Below, piece after piece: positions 44,362-54,032 of a DNA stretch of 64,000 nt; within the stretch, counting starts at the first letter, position 1; every line of letters begins with the position of its first letter. A model generated the notes under the pieces. It was not told the origin of the DNA. It did no database searches and saw only the letters and a program-made list of their open reading frames with translations. The translations under genes and the position numbers were made by a program. This DNA is from Thermoanaerobacterium xylanolyticum LX-11 (lineage in GTDB: Bacteria; Bacillota; Thermoanaerobacteria; Thermoanaerobacterales; Thermoanaerobacteraceae). The stretch covers positions 376,001 through 440,000 of the forward strand of contig NC_015555.1 of NCBI RefSeq assembly GCF_000189775.2. The letters are read 5' to 3'.

Positions 44362-44624
44362 TTGCAAAAAAAAATTTTCGACATAATTTGCCTTTATTCA
44401 GTATAAAATGCTTGGTTTTATAACTTTAAAGGCGTGTAATTGGCTATTTATGTGGTGTTAAATGTTTACGGATGAAATATTATATCATTTTCTGTCGATA
44501 AAAAATATTCCAAAAAAAAGAAGGATTTTTGAGGGATAAATAGAATATTATAATAGAATTTTTACTTTAATAGTAAATTTTTGATAAAAATTCAAAGCTT
44601 AGAACGAATTAAGGGGGTAAAATT
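44362..44624. other. AT-rich intergenic region
   Basis: About 260 bp of very AT-rich DNA before the 120-aa gene. It probably contains that gene's promoter; several TATAAT-like boxes occur, but none has a clear -35. I saw no ORF, structured RNA or repeat. Confidence 0.5.
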
Positions 44625-44987
44625 ATGTATTACAAAAGAGTAAGCGAGTACGTATCGACAATAAACTATGGTGACAAGACGATAGTGAGAAAATACGCTG
44701 TAGTAAAATCAGAGGTAAAAGTATTTAATGGCGGCGAAAATGTTGATGTGCCGTCGTACGGAATCGAAATTGCGGAGCAAATAACCGAGAAGGGTATAGT
44801 AAAGGAAGAGCTTGGTGATGTAATAGTTCATGTAAGTCCATACAAAGACAAAGTGGAAGATATGGCAAAGAGATTTTGCATCGATGACTTATCACCGCTG
44901 CATTTGTCAGACATAATGGATGATTTATATTATCAATACATAGATGATTACGATGAATATGCAAAGGAATGCAAAATTGCAATATGA
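44625..44987 (+). CDS. conserved small protein (DUF6514-like)
   Basis: A 120-aa acidic cytoplasmic protein with YGIEIAEQI near residue 45, FCIDDLSPLHLSDIMDDLYYQYIDDYDEY near 85, and no signal or membrane helix. It resembles the small DUF6514 proteins of clostridia, which have no known function. The start follows AAGGGGGTAAAATT. A terminator follows the stop codon, so it is monocistronic. Confidence 0.7.
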   Translation: MYYKRVSEYVSTINYGDKTIVRKYAVVKSEVKVFNGGENVDVPSYGIEIAEQITEKGIVKEELGDVIVHVSPYKDKVEDMAKRFCIDDLSPLHLSDIMDDLYYQYIDDYDEYAKECKIAI

Positions 44988-45013
44988 GGGCTTAAAGCCT
45001 TCTTTTTTTATTG
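44985..45013 (+). terminator. terminator after the 120-aa gene
   Basis: GAGGGCTTAAAGCCTTC hairpin followed by seven T residues. Confidence 0.85.
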
Positions 45014-45064
45014 CAGTTTTAAGTTTATAATAACATTAATAGAACGATAATGGAGATGATGTTT

Positions 45065-46591
45065 ATGAAGATCGTATCAAATGGAGAAATGAGAGAAATA
45101 GAATCTATAGCCATAAATTCTCTTGGGATACCATCTGTGTGCCTTATGGAAAATGCCGGCCGCGTTGTGGCAGAACATGCTTCAGAATACCTGTTTAGTT
45201 GTAAGAGAAATAATGTGGTGATTTTGTGCGGTAAAGGAAATAATGGCGGAGATGGTTTTGTTGCTGCAAGATACCTTTTCAACAGAGGTTTTGATGTGAA
45301 GGTCTTTGTAGTATCAAGTATAGGATTGATTTCTGGTGATGCAAAGAAAAACCTCGACATAATAATCAATATGGGGATTTACGTAGCGGAAATTCTTCAA
45401 AAAGAGCAACTAAAATTTCTTGAAAAGAGCATCAAAGAATCTGATTTAGTCATAGATGCGCTATATGGAACAGGTCTCGATAGAGAAGTGTCTGGTATAA
45501 GTAGAGACATCATAGATATTGTGAATGGATCTGGCAAATACGTCATATCTGTCGATATACCATCAGGAATAAATGGTGACAATGGGCATGTAGAGGGTTG
45601 TGCTATAAAAGCAAATGCCACGATAACGATGCAATTTCTGAAAAAGGGGATTGCTGTATATCCGGGTGTAGACTACGCTGGGAAAGTGGTTGTGGCAGAC
45701 ATAGGCATACCGAATAATTTAGTGGATAATATTAAGTGCAGATACAATATGATTTCGCAGGACGATGTTGCATTGCCGAAAAGGATGAGGAATACCCATA
45801 AAGGAGATTATGGCAAGCTTTTGATTGTAGCTGGTTCAAAAGACATGACTGGTGCAGCAGCTTTGTGCGCTATGAGCGCAATAAAGACAGGATGTGGCAT
45901 AGTTAAATTAGCTGTGCCAAAGGCTATACAGGGAATTATGCAAAGCAGTTTGAAGGAAATCATAACGTATGGATTGAATGACAAAGATGGGGCATTTTAT
46001 TTAGGCTCAGTTGGTGAAATATTAGAATTGGCGAATACTGTAGATGCTGTGGCAATAGGACCTGGGCTTACATGTAGCGGCGATGTAAAAGAGTTTGTCA
46101 AGGAAGTCATATTAAGGCTTGAAAAACCATTAGTTCTTGATGCGGATGCGTTGAATGCAATATCTGATTCAGTGGATATGATAATCGGCAAAGATGTCAT
46201 TTTGACACCACATATGGGTGAGATGTCGAGATTATCAGGTGTTTCTGTTGATGATATAAATAATAATATATACGAAACTGTTGAAAAGTTCATTTCAAAG
46301 TATAAAGTGACACTTGTGCTTAAAGGTTCAAGAACAGTAATAGGAAACGATACTGAAGGCATATATATTAATTGTACAGGGAATCCGGGTATGGCTACGG
46401 CAGGCTCTGGAGATGTCTTGACAGGCATGATATCGTCATTTTTGGTTCAGAGATTAAAAGGAGTAAAAGCGGCCATTTACGGAGTTTACTACCATGGAAA
46501 AGCAGGTGATATGGCTTCAGAAAAGTATGGAGAATACGGACTTACTGCGACAAACATACTTGAATATATTCCATATGCAATGAAAATGTAA
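45065..46591 (+). CDS. nnr: bifunctional NAD(P)H-hydrate repair enzyme (epimerase + ADP-dependent dehydratase)
   Basis: A 508-aa YjeF fusion. The N-terminal epimerase half has MENAGRVVAEH near residue 30, GKGNNGGDGFVAARYL near 60, and DIPSGINGDNGHVEG near 163. The C-terminal ribokinase-like dehydratase has MRNTHKGDYGKLLIVAGS near 242, AIGPGLTCSG near 326, and GNPGMATAGSGDVLTGMI near 440. It repairs damaged NADHX and NADPHX. ATG 45065 follows GGAGATG. It begins a run of co-oriented genes leading to alr. Confidence 0.95.
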   Translation: MKIVSNGEMREIESIAINSLGIPSVCLMENAGRVVAEHASEYLFSCKRNNVVILCGKGNNGGDGFVAARYLFNRGFDVKVFVVSSIGLISGDAKKNLDIIINMGIYVAEILQKEQLKFLEKSIKESDLVIDALYGTGLDREVSGISRDIIDIVNGSGKYVISVDIPSGINGDNGHVEGCAIKANATITMQFLKKGIAVYPGVDYAGKVVVADIGIPNNLVDNIKCRYNMISQDDVALPKRMRNTHKGDYGKLLIVAGSKDMTGAAALCAMSAIKTGCGIVKLAVPKAIQGIMQSSLKEIITYGLNDKDGAFYLGSVGEILELANTVDAVAIGPGLTCSGDVKEFVKEVILRLEKPLVLDADALNAISDSVDMIIGKDVILTPHMGEMSRLSGVSVDDINNNIYETVEKFISKYKVTLVLKGSRTVIGNDTEGIYINCTGNPGMATAGSGDVLTGMISSFLVQRLKGVKAAIYGVYYHGKAGDMASEKYGEYGLTATNILEYIPYAMKM

Positions 46592-46604
46592 AGAGGTGAT
46601 GTGA

Positions 46605-47588
46605 TTGAGGAGACTTTTGTTTGTGCTATTGCTTATATTGACTATTTTTTTGTCAGGATGCATAAAGAAGTCTCGCTTAGATGTGCCTTCAAATGTAAAA
46701 AAAGCAATTCAAAGTTTAAAAGGCTATACTTCAGATGTTGAGGTTCAGCTTAATAATAATAAAAATGTCAAGAGATACACTATGAAACAGTTTTATAAGG
46801 ATGGAAAGTACCGCATGGAGATATACGATGAGTCCAATAAACCTGATAAAGTTATCGTGTACGACGGTAATAGAAGTTACATATATTTTTCGAAAATAAA
46901 TCAGACATTTATAGAGGATGATAGCCAAAATATACCTGCATATTCCCTTTTTTCATCATTTATAGACAATTTTAAAAAAGCCGGAGAGATAAAAGAAAGC
47001 GAAGACGGTGAATTTTATCAAATTGATGTTCCGATTTTAAACGGAAACACTTTTATGTACAATGAATCGGCTGAATTTTCAAAAAAAGATTATAAACCGG
47101 TATCTATGAAGATTTTCGACATAAATGGGAAGGTTTTTGCTGAGATGAAATACGCAAATTTCGTGTATAATCCAGAGTTAGATGATGGTCTTTTTACTCA
47201 AAAAGATATTTCTACATTCAGCAGATACTTCCGTACTGATATTAATATGTCTGTAGATATAAAAGATGTATATAAATACTCAGGTATAAATCCAGTATTT
47301 CCTGAATACATGCCTAAAGGTTATGCTCTTGAAAATATAAGCATAGATATGTCAAATAATAATTCAATTAATTTAACATATTTAAACGGTAATGATATAA
47401 TAAAAATTGTTGAAAGTGTTAGCGCTTTTGATGGGAAAGGCTTTGATAAAGAGCGCATTGGAAATACTATTTATTATAAAAAAGGGAATAGATATATTTT
47501 AGATAGAAATGGTCTCATTGTTGATTTGATGATTAATGAAAAAGTCAGTTCTGACGAAGCACTGATGATTTTAAATTCTTTAATGTGA
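46605..47588 (+). CDS. LolA-like lipoprotein, GerS-like
   Basis: A 327-aa lipoprotein with signal and lipobox LSGCIKKS (Cys near residue 19) followed by a LolA/LppX-type beta-rich domain. That domain has VKKAIQSLKGYTSDVEVQLNNNK near 32, KYRMEIYDES, and PVFPEYMPKGY near 240. TTG 46605 follows AGAGGTGATG. It lies 13 nt after nnr and 13 nt before alr. In Clostridioides difficile the lipoprotein GerS is encoded in an operon with alr2 and activates the cortex amidase CwlD. The same neighbourhood here suggests a GerS homologue, but sequence alone does not prove it. Confidence 0.75.
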   Translation: MRRLLFVLLLILTIFLSGCIKKSRLDVPSNVKKAIQSLKGYTSDVEVQLNNNKNVKRYTMKQFYKDGKYRMEIYDESNKPDKVIVYDGNRSYIYFSKINQTFIEDDSQNIPAYSLFSSFIDNFKKAGEIKESEDGEFYQIDVPILNGNTFMYNESAEFSKKDYKPVSMKIFDINGKVFAEMKYANFVYNPELDDGLFTQKDISTFSRYFRTDINMSVDIKDVYKYSGINPVFPEYMPKGYALENISIDMSNNNSINLTYLNGNDIIKIVESVSAFDGKGFDKERIGNTIYYKKGNRYILDRNGLIVDLMINEKVSSDEALMILNSLM

Positions 47589-47601
47589 TTTGGAGGTAAT
47601 T

Positions 47602-48768
47602 ATGCTTAATTTGTATAGACCAACATGGGCAGAAGTTAATTTGGATAATATAATTCACAACTACAAAGAGATAAGAAAAATCACTGATAAAAATGCTGGC
47701 ATAATGGCAGTAGTCAAGGCGAATGCCTATGGGCATGGTTCGTATGAAGTGTCGAAGGAATTGATAAATTGTGGTGTAGATTATCTGGCTGTTGCAACAA
47801 TAGACGAGGCTCTGGAACTAAGAGAGCAGGGTATATCAAAGCCAATACTCATTTTAGGATATACTCCAGCAAAGTTTGCTGATGTGATTGTAAAGCACGA
47901 TATTACTCAGACAGCATTTGAGCTAAGTTACGTAAAAGAGGTAGCAAAGGTGGCTCAAAAGCTTGGTAAAGATGCTAAGATTCATGTTAAGATAGACACA
48001 GGGATGGGTCGCATCGGCTACAATGACATGAATAAAGCTTATGAGGAGATTTTAACCATGTCAAATCTTGCTGGAATCAACATTGAAGGCATATTTAGCC
48101 ATTTTTCGTCATCAGACGAAAAAGACAAGGAATATACGTTAAGACAGCTTGAGATCTTTTTAAATCTTATAGAAAGGCTTAAAAAGTCGGGCTTATACAT
48201 TCCTATTAGGCACATAGCAAACAGTGCTGCAATATTAGACATGCCGGAAACACACCTTGACATGGTAAGACCGGGGATTATACTTTACGGCAGTTTCCCT
48301 TCAAGTGAAGTTAATAAAAAAATCGATTTACTTCCAACTATATCATTAAGATCTAAAGTCGTCTATGTTAAAGATGTGGGTGAAGGAGAATATATAAGCT
48401 ACAACAGGACGTATAGGACAAACAGAAAAAGCCGCATAGCAACTTTGCCTATAGGATATGCGGATGGCTTAAATAGGCTTTTATCAAATAATCACAATGT
48501 CATAATAAATGGCAAATACGCTCCTATAGTTGGTAAAATATGCATGGATCAATGTATGGTTGATGTGACAGAGATTGAAGATGTTAAGGAAGGAGATGTT
48601 GCTACTATTATGGGAGAAGCAGATGGCAAATTCATAAGCGCTGATGAAATTGCAAATAAATTAAAAACTATCTCTTATGAAGTATATTGTGGAATATCCA
48701 GACGGGTACCAAGAATATATATATTTAATGGAGAGATAACAAAAGTAGAAAATTATTTAAAATGTTAA
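47602..48768 (+). CDS. alr: alanine racemase
   Basis: A 388-aa PLP-dependent alanine racemase that supplies D-alanine for peptidoglycan. The PLP lysine is in MAVVKANAYGHG near residue 37, MGRIGYN near 135, the PLP phosphate site HIANSAAILD near 199, and the catalytic Tyr region YISYNRTYRT near 262 with CMDQCMVDVT near 311. ATG 47602 follows TTGGAGG. It lies just upstream of ndoAI-ndoA, as in Bacillus, although that pair has its own promoter. Confidence 0.96.
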   Translation: MLNLYRPTWAEVNLDNIIHNYKEIRKITDKNAGIMAVVKANAYGHGSYEVSKELINCGVDYLAVATIDEALELREQGISKPILILGYTPAKFADVIVKHDITQTAFELSYVKEVAKVAQKLGKDAKIHVKIDTGMGRIGYNDMNKAYEEILTMSNLAGINIEGIFSHFSSSDEKDKEYTLRQLEIFLNLIERLKKSGLYIPIRHIANSAAILDMPETHLDMVRPGIILYGSFPSSEVNKKIDLLPTISLRSKVVYVKDVGEGEYISYNRTYRTNRKSRIATLPIGYADGLNRLLSNNHNVIINGKYAPIVGKICMDQCMVDVTEIEDVKEGDVATIMGEADGKFISADEIANKLKTISYEVYCGISRRVPRIYIFNGEITKVENYLKC

Positions 48769-48793
48769 ATATTATGTATAAAAATAATAAAGA

Positions 48794-48823
48794 TTGACAT
48801 TAATATATATAGCAGTATATAAT
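48794..48823 (+). promoter_or_regulatory. promoter of ndoAI-ndoA
   Basis: Consensus TTGACA and TATAAT with 18-bp spacing, 33 bp upstream of the antitoxin start. Confidence 0.75.
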
Positions 48824-48855
48824 AAATTATATAAGTGTGTTAGGAGGTCATAATT

Positions 48856-49131
48856 GTGGGCGAGACAAAAAGAATACTCGTCAGTTTGCCGGAAAGCTTA
48901 CTGGAAGAAGTTGATGTACTTGCAGCTATGGAAAATAGAAACCGCAGTGAATTTATAAGAGAAGCCATGAAATTGTACATTAAAGAGAGAAAGAAGATGA
49001 AGATAAGGGAGAGCATGAAGAAAGGGTACCTTGAGATGGCGGCTATAAATGCAGAACTTGCGGAATTGGGCCTAACCGCTGACAACGAATGCTTTAACGG
49101 ATACGAAAAGAAATTGAAAAAGTGTGATTGA
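48856..49131 (+). CDS. ndoAI: antitoxin EndoAI (ribbon-helix-helix)
   Basis: A 91-aa CopG-type protein. The ribbon-helix-helix is [38 protein letters not shown] at residues 5-42, followed by a C-terminal toxin-binding tail. GTG 48856 follows TAGGAGGTC. It neutralises the EndoA RNase encoded 1 nt downstream and probably represses its own promoter. Confidence 0.93.
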   Translation: MGETKRILVSLPESLLEEVDVLAAMENRNRSEFIREAMKLYIKERKKMKIRESMKKGYLEMAAINAELAELGLTADNECFNGYEKKLKKCD

Positions 49132-49132
49132 T

Positions 49133-49483
49133 ATGATTGTAAAGCGTGGAGATATTTTATATGCTGATTTAAGCCCTGTCATAGGCTCAGAACAGGGTGG
49201 TGTTAGGCCCGTACTTGTAATACAGAACGATATCGGCAATAAGTACAGCCCTACAGTTATCGTGTCAGCAATAACATCTCAGATAAACAAGGCTAAATTG
49301 CCGACACATGTTGAGATAAATGGAACGGAATATGGTCTTAATAAAGATTCGGTTATTTTATTAGAGCAAATAAGGACTATAGATAAAAAGCGGCTAAGGG
49401 AAAAGATAGGCCATTTTGACCAAGATATGATGGAAAAAGTAAATGAGGCATTGCAGATAAGCCTTGGATTGATAGATTTTTAA
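49133..49483 (+). CDS. ndoA: mRNA interferase EndoA (MazF family)
   Basis: A 116-aa MazF/PemK toxin: [31 protein letters not shown] at the start, then [15 protein letters not shown] and the C-terminal [17 protein letters not shown]. The catalytic Arg and Thr/Ser region (GGVRPV, SAITS) is intact. Bacillus EndoA cuts RNA at UACAU. ATG 49133 is 1 nt after the antitoxin stop. A hairpin terminator follows. Confidence 0.95.
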   Translation: MIVKRGDILYADLSPVIGSEQGGVRPVLVIQNDIGNKYSPTVIVSAITSQINKAKLPTHVEINGTEYGLNKDSVILLEQIRTIDKKRLREKIGHFDQDMMEKVNEALQISLGLIDF

Positions 49484-49516
49484 GGACAGCTTAGAAAAAT
49501 GTCCTTTTATTTTTAT
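49482..49516 (+). terminator. terminator after ndoA
   Basis: AAGGAC/GTCCTT stem with a 14-nt loop, followed by TTATTTTT. Confidence 0.75.
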
Positions 49517-49600
49517 GGCATTTTTCGCGATTTAAAGAGATTTTTGTTGAAATATGCGAATTTTTTGTATAAAATAAAACTAAAGAAGGGGGCTTAGCTT

Positions 49601-50047
49601 GTGAAGAAGATTTATGGATTGATATTGGTATTTGTTGTGATGTTAGCTGTAATTGGAATTGTGTACGCTGATTCGACTCAAGATCCTGGTAGTCAACAGG
49701 ATCCGATAGTCACAAAAAGCTATGTAGACAGCAAGTACGATGATTTAAAAAGCTACATAGATAGCAAAGTAGGTACATCAAGCAGCAATTACGACATAGT
49801 TGAGCTAAAACCTGGTGAAAGCATTACACTTTATCAAGGATCTGAGGCTATAGTCAGAACAGATAATACATCAACGATTGTCACCAGCACTGATGGTGTA
49901 TCGGATTTGACGGGTGGAAAAGATTTAAAAAACAATGCATTGATACCAGCAAATCATCTGCTGCTTTTCCCACGGTCAGATGGCAGAGGAATAAAGGCGA
50001 AAGCTGATACTATAATCGTGGTAATGGGAAAATACACAAAAAATTAA
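49601..50047 (+). CDS. secreted protein of unknown function
   Basis: A 148-aa protein with a signal peptide (about residues 1-23, cleavage after VYA). A YVDSKYDDLKSYIDSKVG coiled stretch follows near 40, and then a beta-rich domain with LKPGESITLYQGSEAIVRT near 68 and NNALIPANHLLLFPRSDGRGIKA near 114. It has no Cys. GTG 49601 follows AAGGGGGCTTAG. I recognise the type from other Thermoanaerobacterales genomes, but no function is known. Confidence 0.75.
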   Translation: MKKIYGLILVFVVMLAVIGIVYADSTQDPGSQQDPIVTKSYVDSKYDDLKSYIDSKVGTSSSNYDIVELKPGESITLYQGSEAIVRTDNTSTIVTSTDGVSDLTGGKDLKNNALIPANHLLLFPRSDGRGIKAKADTIIVVMGKYTKN

Positions 50048-50076
50048 AATGCGCTTTAAAGCGCTTTATTTTTTTC
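50046..50076 (+). terminator. terminator after the secreted protein gene
   Basis: Self-complementary GCGCTTTAAAGCGC within AAATGCGCTTTAAAGCGC, followed by TTTATTTTTTT. Confidence 0.8.
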
Positions 50077-50159
50077 TAAAATATGGTATTGCTCAAGGTT
50101 ATATTAAAGTGATATAATTCAAGTGATACAATACTAAAATAATGAAGGAGAGATATTCT

Positions 50160-52181
50160 TTGAGTCTAAAGAAAATACTCGTATTTTTTGTAGCACTATC
50201 ATTAGCAGTTTCTGCAATTGTAGATGTATCCAGAATTAGCGTTGAAAATAAGTACAACACGGTGGAAACCGTGGCTGACCTTTATAACTTTGAAAATTTG
50301 GCTGAGAATACGGGAATGAGCGTACAGGACGTTTTGACGACATTTAAAGAGAACGACTTAAAAGGAGTGGCAGTACCTGAAGTCACATTAAACAGGCTTC
50401 AAGAAATCGGTAAAATATCCCTTTACAAGATGTCGGATGTGGAAAATATTTATAACCTTAAGAATACTACTGGCAATTCTGCGTTGACGTCATACCTTAA
50501 AAGTTTAAGCGATAGCCAAAAAAGGATCGAGAAGGATTATATTGTTGCAACTACAGATGATGTTTCGACTTATGATTTCTTGAAGTCATCTTTGACTAAA
50601 AGGGTACCGTCTGACAAGTTGACCATTTTAAAAAATGGGAATAACTATGCATTTATTTTAAACGAAGACATGGATACTTTTGCTGACCAGGGCTTAGGTT
50701 TTGACAAAAATGATTTGGACATGGTAAAATCATTGGGTCTTGATATAATACCAAGGGTTGAAAATTACAATGGCATAAAAGACAAAGACATACAAAACTA
50801 CGTAGAGCTTTTAAAACATTACGGCGTGAAGACAGTAGTGTTTGGCGGAAATGATGTATTGGGAAACCCTGATAAAATATCGTATGCAGCATCTTTATTT
50901 AAAAAGAACGGAATCGCCATCGGAATTATTGATACACCTATGGGCAAAAGCTTACAAGCTGGAACAGAAAAGTTTACGAAATTTGATGGTTATAATGGAG
51001 CTAAAGTTTACGGCCTTTCTGAAGCTGAGACAGCTAAGTACGATACAAGTGGAATAGTTGACAGATGGTACAGATCTATCATAGAGAGAGATGTGCGAAT
51101 TGTATATATCAGGGCAAAAGTCGATACGACTAAGTCTCAAAATTACAATTTGAAGCAGAACATATCCATGTTAAAAGAGATAAATGACCTTGTGAATTAT
51201 GCAGGACTTAATTTAGGCGTAGTCAGGCCTTTAAGCCCGATTCATCAATCAAAGATAATGGAATTGTTGATTGCATTAGGTGTTGTTGCAGGTGGAATTC
51301 TCCTCTTAATGCTTTTTGGACTTAGAGAAAGGTACTCTTTAATACTTACGATTTTAGGCATCGTCATATCGTCGCTTTTGATTTTAACAAAGTACAATGA
51401 CCTTGGCATCAAATCAGTAGCTTTGTTGTCATCTATTATATATCCATCGCTGGCTATAGGGTATTTTATCGATGGCAGCAAAAAGATTATCGAGAACGGA
51501 GAAGATGGCCATTATGTGAGAGATTCGCTTTACATTTTCTTCAAGACTGTTTTAATATCTTTAGCCGGTGGGCTAATAATTGCAGCAATTATGGCAGACA
51601 GCAAATACATGTTGAAATTAGACTACTTTAGAGGCGTAAAACTATCATTTACGGTACCGGTGGTAGTGTATATAGCGTATTACGGCTATAAAGTGTGGAA
51701 TATAAATACATTTAAGAAATTGACTGATGCTTCCATTAAAATACTAAATACAGAAATTAAAATATGGCATGTATTAGCTGTTTTGATAGCTGGTTTTGTA
51801 GGAATTGTATATATTTCGCGAACAGGCAATTCACCAGTCATAAAGCCTACATCTATAGAGCTTAAGTTTAGAAGCTTGCTTGAACATTACCTTGTGGCAA
51901 GGCCAAGGACAAAAGAATTTTTAGTTGGATATCCTGCTTTGATATTAAGCATATACGCTGCCAAGAAGAAATCAAAATCAATGAATTTTATATTTGGAAT
52001 ACTGGCATCTATAGGAATACTATCTATGCCTAATACCATGAGCCACGTGGAAAGTGTGCTTAAAATTGCATTAGAACGTACTGTAATAAGCTGGGTGTTT
52101 GGACTTATAATAGGATTAGTTGCATTAAAAGTTGTTGATATTTTTATGAGATATATAAATGTGAAGAATGTTCACAATTGA
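50160..52181 (+). CDS. DUF5693 membrane protein of the wall-polymer cluster
   Basis: A 673-aa protein. One N-terminal membrane helix is followed by an extracytoplasmic domain of about 350 residues (TIM-barrel-like pattern with VKTVVFGGNDVLGNPDKI) and about nine C-terminal membrane helices from residue 370. TTG 50160 is chosen because AAGGAGAG lies 9 nt upstream; the ATG at 50142 overlaps that site. It is followed by csaB and tagA, an arrangement seen in many Firmicutes, which points to a role in secondary wall polymer or S-layer anchoring. The biochemical role is unknown. Confidence 0.82.
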   Translation: MSLKKILVFFVALSLAVSAIVDVSRISVENKYNTVETVADLYNFENLAENTGMSVQDVLTTFKENDLKGVAVPEVTLNRLQEIGKISLYKMSDVENIYNLKNTTGNSALTSYLKSLSDSQKRIEKDYIVATTDDVSTYDFLKSSLTKRVPSDKLTILKNGNNYAFILNEDMDTFADQGLGFDKNDLDMVKSLGLDIIPRVENYNGIKDKDIQNYVELLKHYGVKTVVFGGNDVLGNPDKISYAASLFKKNGIAIGIIDTPMGKSLQAGTEKFTKFDGYNGAKVYGLSEAETAKYDTSGIVDRWYRSIIERDVRIVYIRAKVDTTKSQNYNLKQNISMLKEINDLVNYAGLNLGVVRPLSPIHQSKIMELLIALGVVAGGILLLMLFGLRERYSLILTILGIVISSLLILTKYNDLGIKSVALLSSIIYPSLAIGYFIDGSKKIIENGEDGHYVRDSLYIFFKTVLISLAGGLIIAAIMADSKYMLKLDYFRGVKLSFTVPVVVYIAYYGYKVWNINTFKKLTDASIKILNTEIKIWHVLAVLIAGFVGIVYISRTGNSPVIKPTSIELKFRSLLEHYLVARPRTKEFLVGYPALILSIYAAKKKSKSMNFIFGILASIGILSMPNTMSHVESVLKIALERTVISWVFGLIIGLVALKVVDIFMRYINVKNVHN

Positions 52182-52218
52182 TTTTACTTACTTTTATTAA
52201 GCCATGGAGGTTAAAATA

Positions 52219-53298
52219 ATGAAAATTTTGATATCGGGGTATTATGGCTTTGAAAACACTGGCGATGATGCTGTTTTAGAATGCATCGTCGCTGGACTTA
52301 AAGAAAAAGGTATATATGATGTAACGGTGCTTTCAAATGCACCTTATGTTACTTCATCTAAGTACGGTGTAAAATCTATAAATCGAAATTCATTTAAAGA
52401 TATTTTTAATGCAATAAAGAATGCTGATGTCATTATAAGCGGTGGTGGAAGTTTAATACAAGATGTAACAAGTAGTAAAAGTTTATGGTACTACTTATCT
52501 ATAATTTTTTTAGGAATTTTACTGAGAAAAAAAGTATACATTGTAGGACAAGGAATTGGACCGATACACCGAAGATACAATAAAGTTCTTGCTAGTTTTT
52601 TGTTAAAAAGGGTAGATATGATTACAGTAAGAGATGAAGATTCTTTGTCTGTTTTAAAAGAACTTAATATCGATAAAAATGTCATTCTTGCTGCAGATCC
52701 CGTCGTCAACTTAAATGTCTGCAGCGATGAAAGAATAGAGAAAATATTGAAAGACGAGGGAATCGATAAGAATAGGTACATAGTTGTATGTACCAGAGAG
52801 TGGGGAAATAATGAATTATCGCGGGTAGAGCTTGCCAAAGCGATTGATGCCATATCTATGAAATATAACTTAGAAGTTGTTTTTTTGCCTTTTTACTATA
52901 AAAAAGATGAATTAGAGAGTCAGAAAGTAGCTAATTACTTAAAATCTCCTTATAAGATCGTAAGAGGTAAGTACGAGCCCAATGAGATATTGGGAATAAT
53001 AAAAAAATGCAGTTTACTTATTGGGGTAAGACTTCATTCACTGATATTTGCTTTGGTGGCATTAGTGCCATTTATAGGCATATCTTACGATCCGAAAATT
53101 GATGGGTTTTTGAAGTCAGTCGATTCAAAGATTTTTAAGATAGACAAGTTTTCTTCAGATGAGATAGCCAACTATGCTGAATCTATCTTAAACCATAGAG
53201 ATAAGTTTATAGAGAATTTAAAAATTCATCTTAAATCATTAAGAGAATTGTCTAAAAACAACTTCGTATATTTAAAAAATAATGATGACGAGGTGTAA
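52219..53298 (+). CDS. csaB: polysaccharide pyruvyl transferase CsaB
   Basis: A 359-aa CsaB. It has ISGYYGFENTGDDAVLE at the N-terminus, ISGGGSLIQDVTSSKSLWYY near 75, VGQGIGPI near 112 and the C-terminal LLIGVRLHSLIFALVA near 272. It adds pyruvate ketals to secondary cell-wall polysaccharide, to which S-layer proteins with SLH domains bind. ATG 52219 follows TGGAGGTTAAA. It is 2 nt from tagA. Confidence 0.93.
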   Translation: MKILISGYYGFENTGDDAVLECIVAGLKEKGIYDVTVLSNAPYVTSSKYGVKSINRNSFKDIFNAIKNADVIISGGGSLIQDVTSSKSLWYYLSIIFLGILLRKKVYIVGQGIGPIHRRYNKVLASFLLKRVDMITVRDEDSLSVLKELNIDKNVILAADPVVNLNVCSDERIEKILKDEGIDKNRYIVVCTREWGNNELSRVELAKAIDAISMKYNLEVVFLPFYYKKDELESQKVANYLKSPYKIVRGKYEPNEILGIIKKCSLLIGVRLHSLIFALVALVPFIGISYDPKIDGFLKSVDSKIFKIDKFSSDEIANYAESILNHRDKFIENLKIHLKSLRELSKNNFVYLKNNDDEV

Positions 53299-53300
53299 AT

Positions 53301-54032
53301 ATGGCTGAAAGGTTTGTGATTTTCGATGTGCCAATTGATAAAGTTAATATGAAACAAGCTGTTGATACTGTGGAAAAATTTCTATCTGAAGATAGACTTC
53401 ATATGGTTGCCACTCCAAATGCTGAAATTGTAATGATGGCACAGAAAGACCCTGAGTATAAGGAGATTTTAAATAAGACAGATTTAAATGTTCCTGATGG
53501 CAGTGGTGTCATTTTTGCATCAAAGATTTACAAGGAAGAGCTGCCGGAGAGAGTAGCGGGATTTGACTTGATGATGGAGCTTATTAAAGTTGCATCTGCA
53601 AAAAAGTATAAGATATATCTTTTAGGTGCTAAATCTGATGTGGTGAAAGCTGCATATCTTAATTTGAAAAGGCAGTACAGTGAAATCGACATAGTTGGAT
53701 TTCACGATGGATATTTTAGCAAAGATGATGAAGATGAAATCATACATGATATAAATGAGAAAAATACAGATTTGTTATTTGTCGCATTAGGCGCACCAAA
53801 ACAAGAAAAATGGATATATGAGAATAGAAATAAATTAAAAGCAAAAGTGGCAATTGGCGTTGGTGGAAGTTTTGACGTAATAGCAGGGAAAGTCACTCGC
53901 GCGCCAGAAATATACAGGAAGTTGGGATTAGAGTGGTTTTATCGCCTTTTGAAAGAGCCATGGAGATATAAGCGAATGATGGCATTGCCTAAGTTTGCGG
54001 TTAAGGTGCTTTTTTCAAAAAAACCAAAGTGA
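53301..54032 (+). CDS. tagA: WecG/TagA/CpsF family glycosyltransferase
   Basis: A 243-aa N-acetyl-glucosaminyldiphosphoundecaprenol N-acetyl-mannosaminyltransferase type enzyme. Motifs are VATPNAEIVMMAQKDPEY near residue 36, the catalytic-Asp VPDGSGVIFASK near 64, VALGAPKQEKWI near 161, and GVGGSFDVIAGKVTRAPE near 184. It acts on undecaprenyl-linked precursors at the inner face of the membrane. ATG 53301 follows GACGAGGTG within the csaB end. Confidence 0.93.
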   Translation: MAERFVIFDVPIDKVNMKQAVDTVEKFLSEDRLHMVATPNAEIVMMAQKDPEYKEILNKTDLNVPDGSGVIFASKIYKEELPERVAGFDLMMELIKVASAKKYKIYLLGAKSDVVKAAYLNLKRQYSEIDIVGFHDGYFSKDDEDEIIHDINEKNTDLLFVALGAPKQEKWIYENRNKLKAKVAIGVGGSFDVIAGKVTRAPEIYRKLGLEWFYRLLKEPWRYKRMMALPKFAVKVLFSKKPK

